NCBI GenBank assembly: GCA_023404705.1
Contig: JAEYAU010000174.1
Location: 1 to 64,000 of the forward strand
Source: Pseudomonadota bacterium
GTDB lineage: Bacteria > Pseudomonadota > Alphaproteobacteria > Rhizobiales > Xanthobacteraceae
Direction of reading: 5' to 3'
DNA length: 64,000 nt
A model generated the notes under the pieces. The model ran no database searches and had not been told where the DNA came from. It was given only the letters and a program-made list of their open reading frames with translations. A program made the position numbers and the translations under genes. Each line of letters opens with the position of its first letter. Within the stretch, counting starts at the first letter, position 1. Positions 28,832 to 39,177 of this stretch are shown here, piece by piece.

Positions 28832-30760
28832 GTGCAATTCCATCTCAATGGTTTTCAGCCGGGCGATCCCGAGATCCATGATCCGGCGCAGCGCTATCCG
28901 GCGTCGGGAAGCACCGGTCCCGTCCCGGCCGAGGTCGACGTTCTCATCGTCGGCTGCGGCCCCGCCGGCCTGACACTGGCCGCGCAGCTCTCGGCCTTCC
29001 CGGACATCAAAACCTGCATCATCGAGCAGAAGCCGGGCCGGCTGACGCAAGGCCAGGCCGACGGCATCGCCTGCCGCACCATGGAGATGTTCGAGGCCTA
29101 CGGGTTCAGCGAAAAGGTGCTCAAGGAAGCCTGCTGGATCAACGAGACCCGCTTCTGGGCGCCGGACGAGACGAACCCGGCGCACATCGTGCGCAGCGGC
29201 TGGGTGCAGGACACCGAGGACGGGCTGTCGGAATTCCCGCACGTGGTCCTCAACCAGGCGCGCGTGCACGACTTCTATCTCGACGTGATGCGCAAGTCGG
29301 CGACGAAGCTGGAGCCCTACTATGCGCGACGGCTCGTGGACCTGCAGATCGATACCGCGAATGGCGCGGGCGACAATGCTGATCCCTATCGCGTGACCGC
29401 GCGGCTCGAACGCCTCGACACGCCGCATGAGGGCGAGAGCGAAACGATCCGGGCGCGCTACGTGGTCGGCTGCGACGGCGCCCGCAGCACCGTGCGCAAG
29501 TCGATCGGGCGCGCGCTGCACGGCGACTCGGCCAACCATGCGTGGGGCGTGATGGACGTCCTCGCGACCACCGATTTTCCCGATGTCCGCTGCAAGACGC
29601 TGATCCGCTCCGCGCATGAAGGGAGCCTACTCATCATCCCGCGTGAGGGCGGTTACCTGTTCCGTCTCTATATCGAGATGGACAAGCTCGACGCCGGCGA
29701 GCGGGTCGCGAACCGCAACATCACCACCGATCATCTTGTCGCGGCCGCACAGCGCATCTTCCGTCCTTATCGGCTCGACGTGAAGGAGATCCCCTGGTGG
29801 TCGGTCTACGAGATCGGCCAGCGCCTCACCGACAAGTTCGACGAGGTGCCCGAGGATCAGGTCGCGCAACGCCTTCCCTGCGTGTTCATCGCGGGCGATG
29901 CCTGTCACACGCACAGCCCGAAGGCCGGCCAGGGCATGAATGTCTCGATGCAGGACGGCTTCAATCTCGGCTGGAAGCTTGCCGCGGTTCTGCGCGGGCG
30001 CGCGGCGCCGCATCTGCTGCACAGCTATTCGGCCGAGCGTCAGTCGATCGCCAAGGAGCTGATCGACTTCGACCGCGAATGGTCCGCCCTCCTCGCCTCC
30101 ACCGAGAAGGTCGACGCCGCCGAGACGCAACGCTATTTCATCCGCAGCGGCCGCTACACGGCCGGCACGGCGACACGCTATACGCCCTCGCTGCTCACCG
30201 GTGAGCTCACGCATCAGCACTTGGCCAGCGGGCTGACGATCGGCATGCGTTTTCATTCGGCGCCAGTCATCCGCCTCGCCGACGCCAAGCCGGTGCATCT
30301 GGGTCACACCGTGAAAGCAGACGGCCGCTGGCGCGTCTTCGCCTTTGCAGACAAGGGCGACCCCGCCGCACCAGACTCAGCGATCGGCAAGCTGTGCGCG
30401 TTTCTCGCAGACGCGCCGAACTCGCCGGTGCGACGCTACACGCCGGCGGGCGAAGATGTGGATGCGGTGATCGATTTCCGCGCGGTGTTTCAGCAGAGTC
30501 ATCATGAGATCGCGATCGAGGCGATGCCCGAGATCCTCCGGCCCGCGAAGGGACGCCTCGGCCTGCGCGACTACGAGAAGATGTTCTGCGCCGACCTCAA
30601 GAGCGGTCAGGATATCTTCGGCTTGCGCGGCATCGACCGCGAGGCCGGCTGCATCGTGATCGTGCGGCCCGACCAGTTCGTGGCGCAGGTGCTACCGCTC
30701 GACGGATACGCGGAGCTGGCGGCCTATTTCGATGGGTTCATGCTGCGCGTGGATAGATGA
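28832..30760 (+). CDS. mobA: FAD-dependent 3-hydroxybenzoate 4-monooxygenase (MobA-like)
   Basis: A 642-residue flavin monooxygenase. The FAD-binding GCGPAGLTLAAQL is near residue 45, the second FAD motif is FIAGDACHTHSPKAGQGMNV, and a phenol-hydroxylase-type C-terminal thioredoxin-like domain follows. The protein begins MQFHLNGFQPGDPEI and conserves the segment GLSEFPHVVLNQARVHDFYL, both very close to Comamonas MobA from memory. That enzyme makes protocatechuate from 3-hydroxybenzoate. The GTG start is preceded by GGAGG. No protocatechuate ring-cleavage gene is in the window. Confidence 0.82.
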   Translation: MQFHLNGFQPGDPEIHDPAQRYPASGSTGPVPAEVDVLIVGCGPAGLTLAAQLSAFPDIKTCIIEQKPGRLTQGQADGIACRTMEMFEAYGFSEKVLKEACWINETRFWAPDETNPAHIVRSGWVQDTEDGLSEFPHVVLNQARVHDFYLDVMRKSATKLEPYYARRLVDLQIDTANGAGDNADPYRVTARLERLDTPHEGESETIRARYVVGCDGARSTVRKSIGRALHGDSANHAWGVMDVLATTDFPDVRCKTLIRSAHEGSLLIIPREGGYLFRLYIEMDKLDAGERVANRNITTDHLVAAAQRIFRPYRLDVKEIPWWSVYEIGQRLTDKFDEVPEDQVAQRLPCVFIAGDACHTHSPKAGQGMNVSMQDGFNLGWKLAAVLRGRAAPHLLHSYSAERQSIAKELIDFDREWSALLASTEKVDAAETQRYFIRSGRYTAGTATRYTPSLLTGELTHQHLASGLTIGMRFHSAPVIRLADAKPVHLGHTVKADGRWRVFAFADKGDPAAPDSAIGKLCAFLADAPNSPVRRYTPAGEDVDAVIDFRAVFQQSHHEIAIEAMPEILRPAKGRLGLRDYEKMFCADLKSGQDIFGLRGIDREAGCIVIVRPDQFVAQVLPLDGYAELAAYFDGFMLRVDR

Positions 30761-30980
30761 TCGCGGAGCTTTGCCCAGGCTCTGCCGCAAACTTCATCAT
30801 GTCCTTACCCTCGCGGACATGCGAGAGTCCGTCGAGAAGAGGACGCTCCAATTCTCTGTCCTATCTTAGATAGATGTTTGCAACGACCTGCAGGCATCGT
30901 CGCGTCTGGCCGCAATCGTGAGGAAGAGGCGAGGCGAGAACCACGGGTGGGATTGTTCGTTCCTGTCGGACTACCGACGC

Positions 30981-31379
30981 TCAGCGATAGCATTTGCCAT
31001 TTGCGGCAGCGAGGTAGGGCTTACCGTGCGCGCGAGCGACGGTGGCGCGAGACTTCTGGATCGCTTCGCGAGCTGCTCGCACCGCCTCGCTCAGCTTGCG
31101 CCGACGTTCGAAGCACGTCCTGAGCAGTGCCCGGGTTTCGGAAGGAAGATGGCTGATGGCATCATCGAATTCCGCCAACGGCAAGACCGACAGTACCTGC
31201 CCATTCTCGTCACGTACCTGGAGGCAAAAGGCCCTGCTCTTGGGCCCGTTGTTTCGCATCAGCTCGCGGGCGACTTGGTGCCCATATTCCAAGGCAGACA
31301 TCGAATCCGGAAAATCGAAACCGGTCTCGTCCGCGGCGGTCCCGATATCGTGGCAGAGATCGAAAAAATAGGTCGTCAT
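30981..31379 (-). CDS. Small protein with DUF6894-like N-terminus
   Basis: A 132-residue protein starting MTTYFFDLCHDIG with an Asp/Glu-rich stretch (ADETGFDFPDSMSALEYG). The opening resembles the small DUF6894-type proteins that are abundant in rhizobial genomes. The second half is Arg/Lys/Ala-rich and helical (RRKLSEAVRAAREAIQK). A start four codons upstream (31391) is possible. It stands alone, with about 200 bp of non-coding DNA on each side. Its function is unknown. Confidence 0.6.
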   Translation of the reverse strand: MTTYFFDLCHDIGTAADETGFDFPDSMSALEYGHQVARELMRNNGPKSRAFCLQVRDENGQVLSVLPLAEFDDAISHLPSETRALLRTCFERRRKLSEAVRAAREAIQKSRATVARAHGKPYLAAANGKCYR

Positions 31380-31538
31380 GAGGTCGTCCACCTTGCTTGG
31401 GCGGAACCCTATTGCAATGATTTAGGCCGATCTTGTCTTCGCGGCAACGGGTGAAATGCGGCTCTGTTCCTATGCTTCAACAGTCATTTGTATAGCTTAG
31501 GTCGGGCAGGCGACTTAATATGCATTGTTTGTTACGGA

Positions 31539-31581
31539 CCAGGAACCCTAGGGTCCTGGGTCAGCTTGTCGACACAACAAG
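31539..31581. promoter_or_regulatory. Two inverted repeats just upstream of the Crp/Fnr-type gene
   Basis: The first dyad is CCAGG-A-ACCCTAGGGT-CCTGG (31539-31559), with a perfect 10-bp palindrome at its centre. The second is CTTGT ... ACAAG (31565-31581). Neither has a T-run. They lie 16-58 bases before the ATG and may be an operator pair or a leader hairpin of the Crp/Fnr gene. Confidence 0.5.
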
Positions 31582-31596
31582 TTGCGTGAGGGGCCA

Positions 31597-32334
31597 ATGA
31601 GTATCGCCATTCACTCCGAAAACCAACTCTTCTCGGTGCTGCCACCGGAGGACTACGAGCTGCTGCGCCGCTATCTTCGCGGCGTCCTGCTGCGGCCGCA
31701 GGCTGTTCTGTTCGATAAGGGCGACACCATCGACCGCGCCTATTTTCCGCATCGCGGCGCCGTGTCGTTGAATGTCGTGCTAGCCAACGGGCAGATGATC
31801 GAGAGCGCAATTGTCGGACGCGACGGCGTGGTCGGTGGCCAAGCGGCCCTCGATTCCCAGCCGTCCGCAGTCAGGGCGGTCGTGCAAGTCGAAGGCGCGG
31901 CGACGACCATCGATATCGCGATCCTGCAGCAGCTTGCGGCGACGCGCGACTCCATTCGCCTGCTGCTGTTGCGCCACGAGCAGATGCTGCTCGCCCGCAC
32001 GCAGCAGATCGCCGCGTGCAACGCCGTGCATTCGTTGGAGGCACGGTTCTGCCGCTGGCTGCTGTCAGCACACGACATGTGCGGCGGAGCCCCGCTCGCG
32101 GTTACGCAGGAAAAGATCGCCGAACTGCTCGGCGTCCGGCGCACCAGCATCTGTCTGGTCGCCCATACGATGCAGCAGGCGGGTCTCATTCATACGCGCC
32201 GCGGCCAGATCGAGATCCTCGACGAGGCGGCGCTGCGCGCGAATGCCTGCGAATGCCACGCCGTCATGTCGGAGCATGCGGCCCGCTTGGGAGGCTCGCC
32301 CCGGCACGGCGAGGACGAGGTCAAGATCGCCTGA
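31597..32334 (+). CDS. Crp/Fnr-family transcriptional regulator
   Basis: A 245-residue regulator with an N-terminal cyclic-nucleotide-binding beta roll (EDYELLRRYLRGVLLRPQAV, then GDTIDRAYFPHRGAVSLNV) and a C-terminal winged helix (LAVTQEKIAELLGVRRTSI). There is no Cys-rich Fe-S motif of FNR at the N-terminus, and the ring of residues that contact cAMP in CRP is not clearly conserved, so the ligand is unknown. ATG 31597 is used instead of an in-frame TTG five codons upstream. Palindromes lie just before the gene. It belongs to the large Crp/Fnr set of Bradyrhizobium-type genomes. Confidence 0.88.
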   Translation: MSIAIHSENQLFSVLPPEDYELLRRYLRGVLLRPQAVLFDKGDTIDRAYFPHRGAVSLNVVLANGQMIESAIVGRDGVVGGQAALDSQPSAVRAVVQVEGAATTIDIAILQQLAATRDSIRLLLLRHEQMLLARTQQIAACNAVHSLEARFCRWLLSAHDMCGGAPLAVTQEKIAELLGVRRTSICLVAHTMQQAGLIHTRRGQIEILDEAALRANACECHAVMSEHAARLGGSPRHGEDEVKIA

Positions 32335-32482
32335 GGGCGCCTTGGCTGCCCGAATAGCCGTTTCGAGGTCCTGCCCGGGGTGCGTCTCATTCTGGCCACC
32401 TGATCGCTTATGCTCTGGCGCTTTGGAACCGGTCTACGGCAAAGCGCTTGACGTGAGCCCGGTGAAATCCAGGAGGCCAGGA

Positions 32483-32731
32483 ATGATCCGTATCGCCCTC
32501 ACGGTCGCCATGTTGTGCGTCCTCTCCGGCAACGCCATGGCGCAAGCAGGGCCCCCGATGCCGTCCCTGTTCTCGGGAACCCCAGAGGAGCAGCGGGCCT
32601 GCCGGCCCGACGCCACGCGGCTCTGCAGCCAATATATTCCGGACAACCTCGCGGTTCTCGGCTGCCTGAAGAACAATCGGGCGAAGCTGCGCAAGGCCTG
32701 TCTGCAAGTCCTGCAGTCGCACGGCCACTGA
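32483..32731 (+). CDS. Small secreted cysteine-rich protein
   Basis: An 82-residue product: a 21-residue signal peptide ending AMAQ, then about 60 residues with four cysteines (RACRPDATRLCSQY, VLGCLKNNRAKLRKACLQVL). The spacing resembles the cysteine-rich repeat seen in GLG1-type proteins, found as short secreted proteins in rhizobia. AGGAGG lies six bases before the ATG. Two disulfides are likely in the periplasm. Its function is unknown. Confidence 0.75.
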   Translation: MIRIALTVAMLCVLSGNAMAQAGPPMPSLFSGTPEEQRACRPDATRLCSQYIPDNLAVLGCLKNNRAKLRKACLQVLQSHGH

Positions 32732-32868
32732 CCACTGCGCGCAACGGTGACGCAGCCGTGAGGCCTGCTGTCAATTTGCCGCGTTCGGGGACAATACGCG
32801 CTGCTGCTACATCGTGGAACGGATCCGCAATGCCGAGAATTGACCCAGATCCCGGAGATTGACGAGCA

Positions 32869-33492
32869 GTGTTGAAAAAGCCCTTCCCGGCTTCTGCTGC
32901 CAGAATGCGCCTGTCCGGCGTCATCGCTCTCCTCGTGTTGTGCGCCCTGCCCGCGCAGGCGCAGCAGCCGCCGCCCACGACGCCCAGCCCTGTGGGCGAA
33001 TGGCTGGTCGCAAAGAAGGTCGCACGCATCAAGATCGCGGATTGCGACAACAAGCTCTGGGGTATCGTCTCCTGGGAAGCGCAAGCTGGTGTCGATTCCC
33101 AGAATCCCGATCCTAAACTGCGTGACAGGCCGACCTTGGGCATGCCGATTCTGCTTGGCATGCGGCAGGCCGGTGCCAACAAATGGGAAGGCCAGATCTA
33201 CAATTCCCAGAACGGCAAAACCTACAACGCCAGCATCAGCTTGCGCGACGAGAACACGTTGAAAGTGGAAGGGTGCGTCTTGTCCGTGCTGTGCGGCGGC
33301 GAGAACTGGACCCGCGTCGAGGATCCAGAGCCTCAGCCACAGAAGCAGCAGCCGCCGACGAAGCAGCCGTCAGGCACGAAGCAACCGTCAGCCGCGAAGC
33401 AGCCGCCAGCCGCAAAACGCGGCGGCGAGCCAACAAGCGACAGCGACAAGGTCTGCGCGTCAATTCCCGGAACCACGGGGTCGACCCATTAG
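32869..33492 (+). CDS. DUF2147-family secreted protein with Lys/Pro/Gln-rich tail
   Basis: A 207-residue exported protein. The signal peptide runs to about residue 33 (ALPAQAQQ). The DUF2147 domain follows (GEWLVAKKVARIKIADCDNK; WEGQIYNSQNGKTYNASISL; LSVLCGGENWTRV) and the last 55 residues are a low-complexity KQP repeat (KQPSGTKQPSAAKQPPAAK). The start is GTG. The 3' end overlaps the convergent hpnN gene by 33 bp. Its role is unknown; DUF2147 proteins are cell-envelope lipocalin-like proteins. Confidence 0.8.
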   Translation: MLKKPFPASAARMRLSGVIALLVLCALPAQAQQPPPTTPSPVGEWLVAKKVARIKIADCDNKLWGIVSWEAQAGVDSQNPDPKLRDRPTLGMPILLGMRQAGANKWEGQIYNSQNGKTYNASISLRDENTLKVEGCVLSVLCGGENWTRVEDPEPQPQKQQPPTKQPSGTKQPSAAKQPPAAKRGGEPTSDSDKVCASIPGTTGSTH

Positions 33493-36039
33493 GGCTGGCT
33501 GAAACAGCACCGCCGCGGCAAGCGTGCATACCAGGGACAGCGCGAGCAGCTTGCCCATGCTCGACGTGCCCGGATGGTTCGACAGCCACAGGCTGCCGAA
33601 GGCCGTTGCCGTGGCGAGTGCGCTCCAGATCACGGCGCGCGTCAGGCTCGACTGCAGAAGATCGGCATTTCCGGCACGCCAGGCGACGATGTAATAAATC
33701 TTGAAGGCGACGCCGACGCCCAGCAGCAATGGCAGCGCGATGATATTGGCGAAATTGAGCGGCATGCCGATCAGCACGCAGATCTCGAGCGTGACCACGC
33801 CCGCGACGATGAGCGGCAGCAATGTGAGCACGACGTCGACGAAGCGCCGCAGCACAATCCAGAGCAGGATTGCGATCGATATCAAGGCGTAGACCGCGGC
33901 TTCCGCAAAGGCGCGCACCACGGTGCGCCCGGCTTCGAGGATCGAGATCGGAACGCCGACCGCATTGGGATCGACCGCCATCACGGCCGTGGCGAAACGG
34001 CGGAGCACCTCGGTGTTGTTGGCGTCGCCCTTCGGCAAGGCCGAGATCCGCGCCTTGCCATCGGCGGTCAGCCACTGCCGGCGCAAACTCTCGGGCAGGT
34101 TCTCCGTGGTGACACGCTCGGCCTGGGTGAAAGCCCGCAAGGCACCGAGACCGACCCGCAGGGAGCCAACGAAAGCGTCCTGCACGCGACTGCGCACGGC
34201 CTCATCCGCCTTGGCGAGCTGCGCCGCGGCGGCACTCAGCCGCTGCGCTGCCTGCGCGCCGGGGCCACCGCCGCTCGCCATTCCACGCAGGCGATCCGAG
34301 AGCGCCTGCAGCGCCTCGACATTCTCGGCGTCGCTCGGCGGACTGCCCGGCGGATCGTTGAGCGTCGCGAGCTCATCGCGAAACGTCGCAAGGGCGGCGA
34401 GCTTGGCATCCTGGTCGGTCGGCACGAAGCTCAGCAGCGAGCGCGTTTCGGCCACCTCGGGAAGCTTCTGCAAGCGCTCGGCGACGGCGCCCGCCGCATC
34501 GACGGATGGCGCGATGACGTTGACCGCGTTCAGGCCGATGCGCGGATCGGAGCCGAGCTCGTTCAGCGTGGAGATCGATTCGGTCGATGGGTCGCGCAGA
34601 TGAATCGGGTCGAAGTCGAATGTCAGATAGTAGAGCAATGGCGAGGCGAGCAGGACGGCCGCGACCGTTCCGCCGACGACGGGGACGCGATAGTCCTGAA
34701 GAAACCGGTCGACCGGCGCCAAGATCCGGTAGCCGACCGGCTCCGGCTCGCCGGGCGGCCGGAGCACGCTGATCAGCGCGGGAAGCAACGTGATGCTCGT
34801 GCCGAAAGCCACCAGCATGCCGGTCCCGGCGATCAAGCCGAGCTCGGAGACACCGCGATAATGCGTCGGCAGGAAGGACATGAAGCCCGCCGCCACCGCG
34901 ACAGCGGCGAGCGTGAGCGGCACTGCGATCTCACGCGCCGTGCTGCGCAACGCGGCGTACAACTCGCCAACCTTGTGCCGCTCGTCGCGGAAGCGCACGC
35001 TGAACTGGATGCCGAAATCGACGCCGATGCCGACGAACAGCACCGCGAACGCGACCGAGATCGGGTTCAGAGACTGAACCATCAGAAGGCCGAGCGCTGC
35101 GGTGGTCGACAGGCCGACAATGAGGCTGATGAGGACTGCAACAATCAGCCGTCCTGACTTGAGTGCCAGCCACAGGATCGTGAGCACGATGAGGGTCGTC
35201 GCGATCGCGTTGATCAGCGCGCCTTCCTGGATCGAGCCGAACTCCTCGTCGCCCATCGGCACCGATCCGGTGAGACGCACGCGGGCCTGGAATTTCCCTG
35301 CGAGATCGAGATCCGACGCGGCCTGCCGAATCGCGTCGCTCGACGCCTTGCCGGGTTGAAGAGCCGAGAAGTCGAGCACCGGGATGACGGTGATCACGTT
35401 GCGCAAGTCGCTGCGCGCGGAAGGTCCGCCGTTGAGCATCTCCTGCCACGAGAACGGCTTGGAGCGGCCGGCGAGACCGGCCTCGACGGTCTCGGCGGCC
35501 ATCGTCATCGGGCGCGCCAGCGCATCGAGTGTGGTCAGCTGTCGCTGCACGCCGCCCAGGACCAACACCATTGCATTGGCGACGCCGCGCAAGCTCGGAT
35601 CGTCCGCCAGGGCTGCGATCACCGGCTCGGCTTGGCCGAGCCCCTGTGTGAACGCCTGTACTTCACCCAGCGGGCGAAACATCAGTCCAGTGCGCGCTAG
35701 GAATTCATCCCCGGCGATATTTTCGACGGATTTGAACATGGGCGACTGGCGCAGGCGCTCGGTGAGCAGCGCGCTCGCGGCTTGCACGCCCTCCGGAGTC
35801 GGCGCATCGACCACGACGAGCGTCGATGCGTATTGACCAGGAAATGTCTGTTCAAATGCGGCCTCTCGCTGCCGCCACGGAATCTCCGGGGAAATCAGCC
35901 GGTTAATGTCCGTTGTGATACTGAAATTCGCGCCCGCAAATACGCCCGAAACAAGGCCTAGCGCGATGCCGCCAGCGATCACCCACCAGGCTCGTTGGGC
36001 GCAGAATCGGACCGTCTGCGAAACGATGCGCTCTAGCAT
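33460..36039 (-). CDS. hpnN: Hopanoid-associated RND transporter HpnN
   Basis: An 859-residue MMPL/RND-family transporter with about 12 membrane helices: one at the N-terminus ([20 protein letters not shown]), a five-helix block around residues 270-400 and a last block near the C-terminus. The large periplasmic loops are typical of HpnN, which moves hopanoids to the outer membrane in Rhodopseudomonas and Burkholderia. The segment [20 protein letters not shown] is the GxxxDFG-type motif. It is divergent from dxs (170 bp) and convergent with DUF2147. Confidence 0.9.
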   Translation of the reverse strand: MLERIVSQTVRFCAQRAWWVIAGGIALGLVSGVFAGANFSITTDINRLISPEIPWRQREAAFEQTFPGQYASTLVVVDAPTPEGVQAASALLTERLRQSPMFKSVENIAGDEFLARTGLMFRPLGEVQAFTQGLGQAEPVIAALADDPSLRGVANAMVLVLGGVQRQLTTLDALARPMTMAAETVEAGLAGRSKPFSWQEMLNGGPSARSDLRNVITVIPVLDFSALQPGKASSDAIRQAASDLDLAGKFQARVRLTGSVPMGDEEFGSIQEGALINAIATTLIVLTILWLALKSGRLIVAVLISLIVGLSTTAALGLLMVQSLNPISVAFAVLFVGIGVDFGIQFSVRFRDERHKVGELYAALRSTAREIAVPLTLAAVAVAAGFMSFLPTHYRGVSELGLIAGTGMLVAFGTSITLLPALISVLRPPGEPEPVGYRILAPVDRFLQDYRVPVVGGTVAAVLLASPLLYYLTFDFDPIHLRDPSTESISTLNELGSDPRIGLNAVNVIAPSVDAAGAVAERLQKLPEVAETRSLLSFVPTDQDAKLAALATFRDELATLNDPPGSPPSDAENVEALQALSDRLRGMASGGGPGAQAAQRLSAAAAQLAKADEAVRSRVQDAFVGSLRVGLGALRAFTQAERVTTENLPESLRRQWLTADGKARISALPKGDANNTEVLRRFATAVMAVDPNAVGVPISILEAGRTVVRAFAEAAVYALISIAILLWIVLRRFVDVVLTLLPLIVAGVVTLEICVLIGMPLNFANIIALPLLLGVGVAFKIYYIVAWRAGNADLLQSSLTRAVIWSALATATAFGSLWLSNHPGTSSMGKLLALSLVCTLAAAVLFQPALMGRPRGSGN

Positions 36040-36208
36040 GGCGCCCGGCCGGGCCGTGGGGGTAGACGCGGCGGGAAATCCACGGAACGATAGCGCCGCA
36101 GGACGATTGACCCATGACCGGGAGAAGAAACCACCGCTCCCCTCAGGGGCCCGTTCATTCCTTCAGCTCCGCAAATTGCATCTGCCCTCGTTCATGGAGT
36201 GCGCCGAC

Positions 36209-38185
36209 ATGTCTTCCCATCGCGGAGAAACGACTACGCAAACTCCACGTTCCATTCTCCATTCCATCAACACTCCGACGGATTTGCGGCGCCTCGGGCC
36301 TGACAAGCTCAAAGAAGTCTCCGACGAGCTGAGGCAAGAGACGATCGATGCCGTATCTGTGACCGGCGGACATCTCGGTGCGAGCCTCGGCGTCGTCGAG
36401 CTGACCGTAGCGCTGCATTACGTCTTCGATACGCCGAATGACAAGCTGATTTGGGATGTGGGTCATCAAGCCTATCCGCACAAGATCATCACGGGTCGCC
36501 GTGATCGCATCCGGACGCTGCGCACCGGGAAGGGACTCTCCGGCTTCACGAAGCGTGCAGAGAGTGAATTCGATTGCTTCGGCGCCGCGCATTCGTCCAC
36601 CTCGATTTCGGCCGGCCTCGGCATGGCTGTGGCGCGCGATTTCGCCGGTGACACATACCGGGTCATTTGCGTGATCGGCGACGGCGCCTTGTCGGCCGGC
36701 ATGGCCTACGAGGCGCTCAACAATGCGGGCGCGCTGAAGCGTCGGCTCATCGTGATCCTCAACGACAACGCGATGTCGATCGCTCCTCCGGTCGGCGCGA
36801 TGTCGGACTATCTCGAGCGGCTGTTCTCGCGGGCGAGTTCGAGCGAGGCGGAGCAGCCTGCGGCCGCCTCGGGTAACAGCGCGACGCTGTTCGAGGAGCT
36901 CGGCTTTTCCTATGTCGGGATCGTCGACGGCCACGATGTCGATCAGCTGGTTTCAGTGCTGCAGACCGTGCGTGACGCTGACAACGGGCCGGTTCTGGTC
37001 CATGTGCGGACTCAGAAGGGCAAGGGCTACGCCCCGGCCGAAGCATCGGCGGACAAGTATCATGGCGTCGTCAAGTTCGACGTGCCCACGGGCAAGCAGC
37101 ACAAGGGCGTGGCCGCGGCGCCGGCCTACACCAAGGTGTTCGGCGAGGCCCTGGTGAAAGAGGCGCGCAAGGACGATCGGATCGTCGCGATCACGGCTGC
37201 AATGCCGGGCGGCACGGGCGTCGACATTTTCGGCAAGGCGTTCCCGGACCGCGCGTTCGACGTGGGCATCGCCGAGCAGCATGCCGTCACCTTTGCGGCG
37301 GGACTCGCGACGCAGGGCATCAAGCCCTTCTGCGCGATCTACTCGACGTTCTTGCAACGCGCCTACGATCAAGTCGTGCATGACGTCGCGATTCAGAAGC
37401 TGCCTGTCCGTTTCGTATTGGACCGCGCCGGCCTGGTGGGCGCCGACGGTCCGACCCATGCGGGCTCCTTCGACCTCGCCTATCTTGGCTGCCTCCCCGA
37501 CTTCGTACTGATGGCCGCCGCGGACGAGGCCGAGCTGGTGCACATGGTGGCGACGGCCGTGGCAATCGATGACCGGCCATCAGCATTGCGCTATCCACGC
37601 GGCGAAGGCATCGGCCTGACTCTGCCGGACGAAGGCGTGCCGCTTGCGATCGGCCGCGGCCGCGTGGTGCGCGAAGGTCACACGATCGCGCTGCTCTCAC
37701 TGGGGCCACGTCTCGCGGAATGCATGAAGGCCGCGGAGCTTCTGGCCGCGCAGGGCTTCTCGACCACCGTCGCGGACGCGCGGTTCGCAAAGCCGCTCGA
37801 CAAAGACCTCATCCTGCGGCTGGCGCGCTCGCACGAGGTGCTGATCACGGTCGAGGAAGGCGCAATCGGCGGGTTCGGCGCTCATGTGATGAACCTCCTC
37901 GCCGAACACGGCGCGTTCGAGCAGCGCGGCTTCCAGATGCGCAGCATGATGTTGCCCGACAGGTTCATCGATCACGATACGCCTGCCGCAATGTACGCGC
38001 GCGCCGGCCTTGACGCTGCCACGATCGCTGGCAAGGTGCTGGCCCTGTTCGACGCGCGGCAGGCGCCCGAGCTCGACGCCTTCCAGATCGCGGCCCTGGC
38101 GGAGCGGTCAAAGCGGCGTCGTGCTTCGCAGGGAAATGGCAGGCCGCATCAGGCAAACGGCAAGCTCAACGGAGCAGCGCGATGA
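36209..38185 (+). CDS. dxs: 1-deoxy-D-xylulose-5-phosphate synthase
   Basis: A 658-residue thiamine-diphosphate enzyme that makes DXP from pyruvate and glyceraldehyde 3-phosphate, the first step of the MEP pathway. ThDP/Mg binding appears as [18 protein letters not shown], the catalytic Glu as [16 protein letters not shown], and HxxH-type [17 protein letters not shown] is near the N-terminus. ATG 36209 is preceded by GGAG at eight bases. The C-terminal 25 residues ([19 protein letters not shown]...) are a low-complexity extension beyond the family. It overlaps ispH by 4 bp, so precursor supply is coupled to the hopanoid genes. Confidence 0.95.
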   Translation: MSSHRGETTTQTPRSILHSINTPTDLRRLGPDKLKEVSDELRQETIDAVSVTGGHLGASLGVVELTVALHYVFDTPNDKLIWDVGHQAYPHKIITGRRDRIRTLRTGKGLSGFTKRAESEFDCFGAAHSSTSISAGLGMAVARDFAGDTYRVICVIGDGALSAGMAYEALNNAGALKRRLIVILNDNAMSIAPPVGAMSDYLERLFSRASSSEAEQPAAASGNSATLFEELGFSYVGIVDGHDVDQLVSVLQTVRDADNGPVLVHVRTQKGKGYAPAEASADKYHGVVKFDVPTGKQHKGVAAAPAYTKVFGEALVKEARKDDRIVAITAAMPGGTGVDIFGKAFPDRAFDVGIAEQHAVTFAAGLATQGIKPFCAIYSTFLQRAYDQVVHDVAIQKLPVRFVLDRAGLVGADGPTHAGSFDLAYLGCLPDFVLMAAADEAELVHMVATAVAIDDRPSALRYPRGEGIGLTLPDEGVPLAIGRGRVVREGHTIALLSLGPRLAECMKAAELLAAQGFSTTVADARFAKPLDKDLILRLARSHEVLITVEEGAIGGFGAHVMNLLAEHGAFEQRGFQMRSMMLPDRFIDHDTPAAMYARAGLDAATIAGKVLALFDARQAPELDAFQIAALAERSKRRRASQGNGRPHQANGKLNGAAR

Positions 38186-39177
38186 AGGTCATTCTGGCAA
38201 AGCCCCGCGGCTTCTGTGCCGGTGTCGTGCGCGCCATCGAGATTGTCGAGCGGGCGCTCGAGAAGTACGGGCCGCCGGTCTATGTCAGGCACGAGATTGT
38301 GCATAACAAATGGGTGGTCGACTCGCTGAAGGCGCGCGGCGCTTGCTTCGTCGAAGAGCTGTCCGAAGTGCCGGCTAATGCGGTCACCATTTTCAGTGCG
38401 CATGGCGTCTCCAAGGCGGTGGAGGCTGAGGCCAAGGAACGCGGGCTGCGCGTCCTGAACGCCACGTGCCCGCTCGTGTCGAAGGTGCACGCCCAGGGCC
38501 GCCACTATGTCCGCAACGGCCGCACCGTGATCATGGTCGGCCATGCGGGTCATCCGGAGGTCGAGGGGACGCTCGGGCAGATCTCCGGCCCCGTCCTGCT
38601 GGTGCAGTCCGAGCAGGACGTCGCCGACCTGACCGTCGATCGCGAGACGCCGATCGCCTACGTCACCCAGACGACGCTGAGCATCGACGACACGCGCGGC
38701 ATCATCGAGGCCCTCTATCGGCGGTTCGACGACGTGGTCGGCCCCGGCGTGGAGGACATCTGCTACGCCACGCAGAACCGGCAGACTGCCCTGCTCGAGC
38801 TGTCGCGGCTCGTCGACGTGATCTTCGTGGTCGGCGCCAAGAACAGCTCGAACTCGAACCGGCTGCGCGAGCTCGGGGTCGGCGCCCACGTGCCGACCTA
38901 TCTGATTGCCGATGGCAGCGAGCTGCAGCCGGAGTGGTTGACGGGCGTCGAGGTGGTTGGCATTACGGCGGGTGCATCGGCGCCGGAAGTCATGGTACGA
39001 AATGTGATCGCCACGTTGCGCCGCTTTGGTCCTGTCGAGCTGTTCACCCTGCCCGGTCAGGACGAGAATATCGAATTCCGCGTGCCGGTCGATCTGCTGG
39101 ATATGGCCGGCGCAAGCACAATTACGAAGGACAACGGTCTTGGGAATTCCTCTCCGGCAGAAGCTCTCAGTCGGTAG
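38182..39177 (+). CDS. ispH: 4-hydroxy-3-methylbut-2-enyl diphosphate reductase
   Basis: A 331-residue [4Fe-4S] enzyme that makes IPP and DMAPP, the last step of the MEP pathway. The three conserved cysteines are in [23 protein letters not shown] and [10 protein letters not shown]; the catalytic TQTTLS and SSNSNRL motifs are present. Its start overlaps the dxs stop by 4 bp and hpnH starts within its 3' end. Confidence 0.96.
   Translation: MKVILAKPRGFCAGVVRAIEIVERALEKYGPPVYVRHEIVHNKWVVDSLKARGACFVEELSEVPANAVTIFSAHGVSKAVEAEAKERGLRVLNATCPLVSKVHAQGRHYVRNGRTVIMVGHAGHPEVEGTLGQISGPVLLVQSEQDVADLTVDRETPIAYVTQTTLSIDDTRGIIEALYRRFDDVVGPGVEDICYATQNRQTALLELSRLVDVIFVVGAKNSSNSNRLRELGVGAHVPTYLIADGSELQPEWLTGVEVVGITAGASAPEVMVRNVIATLRRFGPVELFTLPGQDENIEFRVPVDLLDMAGASTITKDNGLGNSSPAEALSR

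Noticed and set aside
30879..30892. A fourth TGCA-N6-TGCA match (TGCAACGACCTGCA)
   Set aside because: The six-base spacer does not share the CTAT core and the site is downstream of mobA, not in front of a catabolic gene. About one such spaced match is expected by chance in 64 kb.
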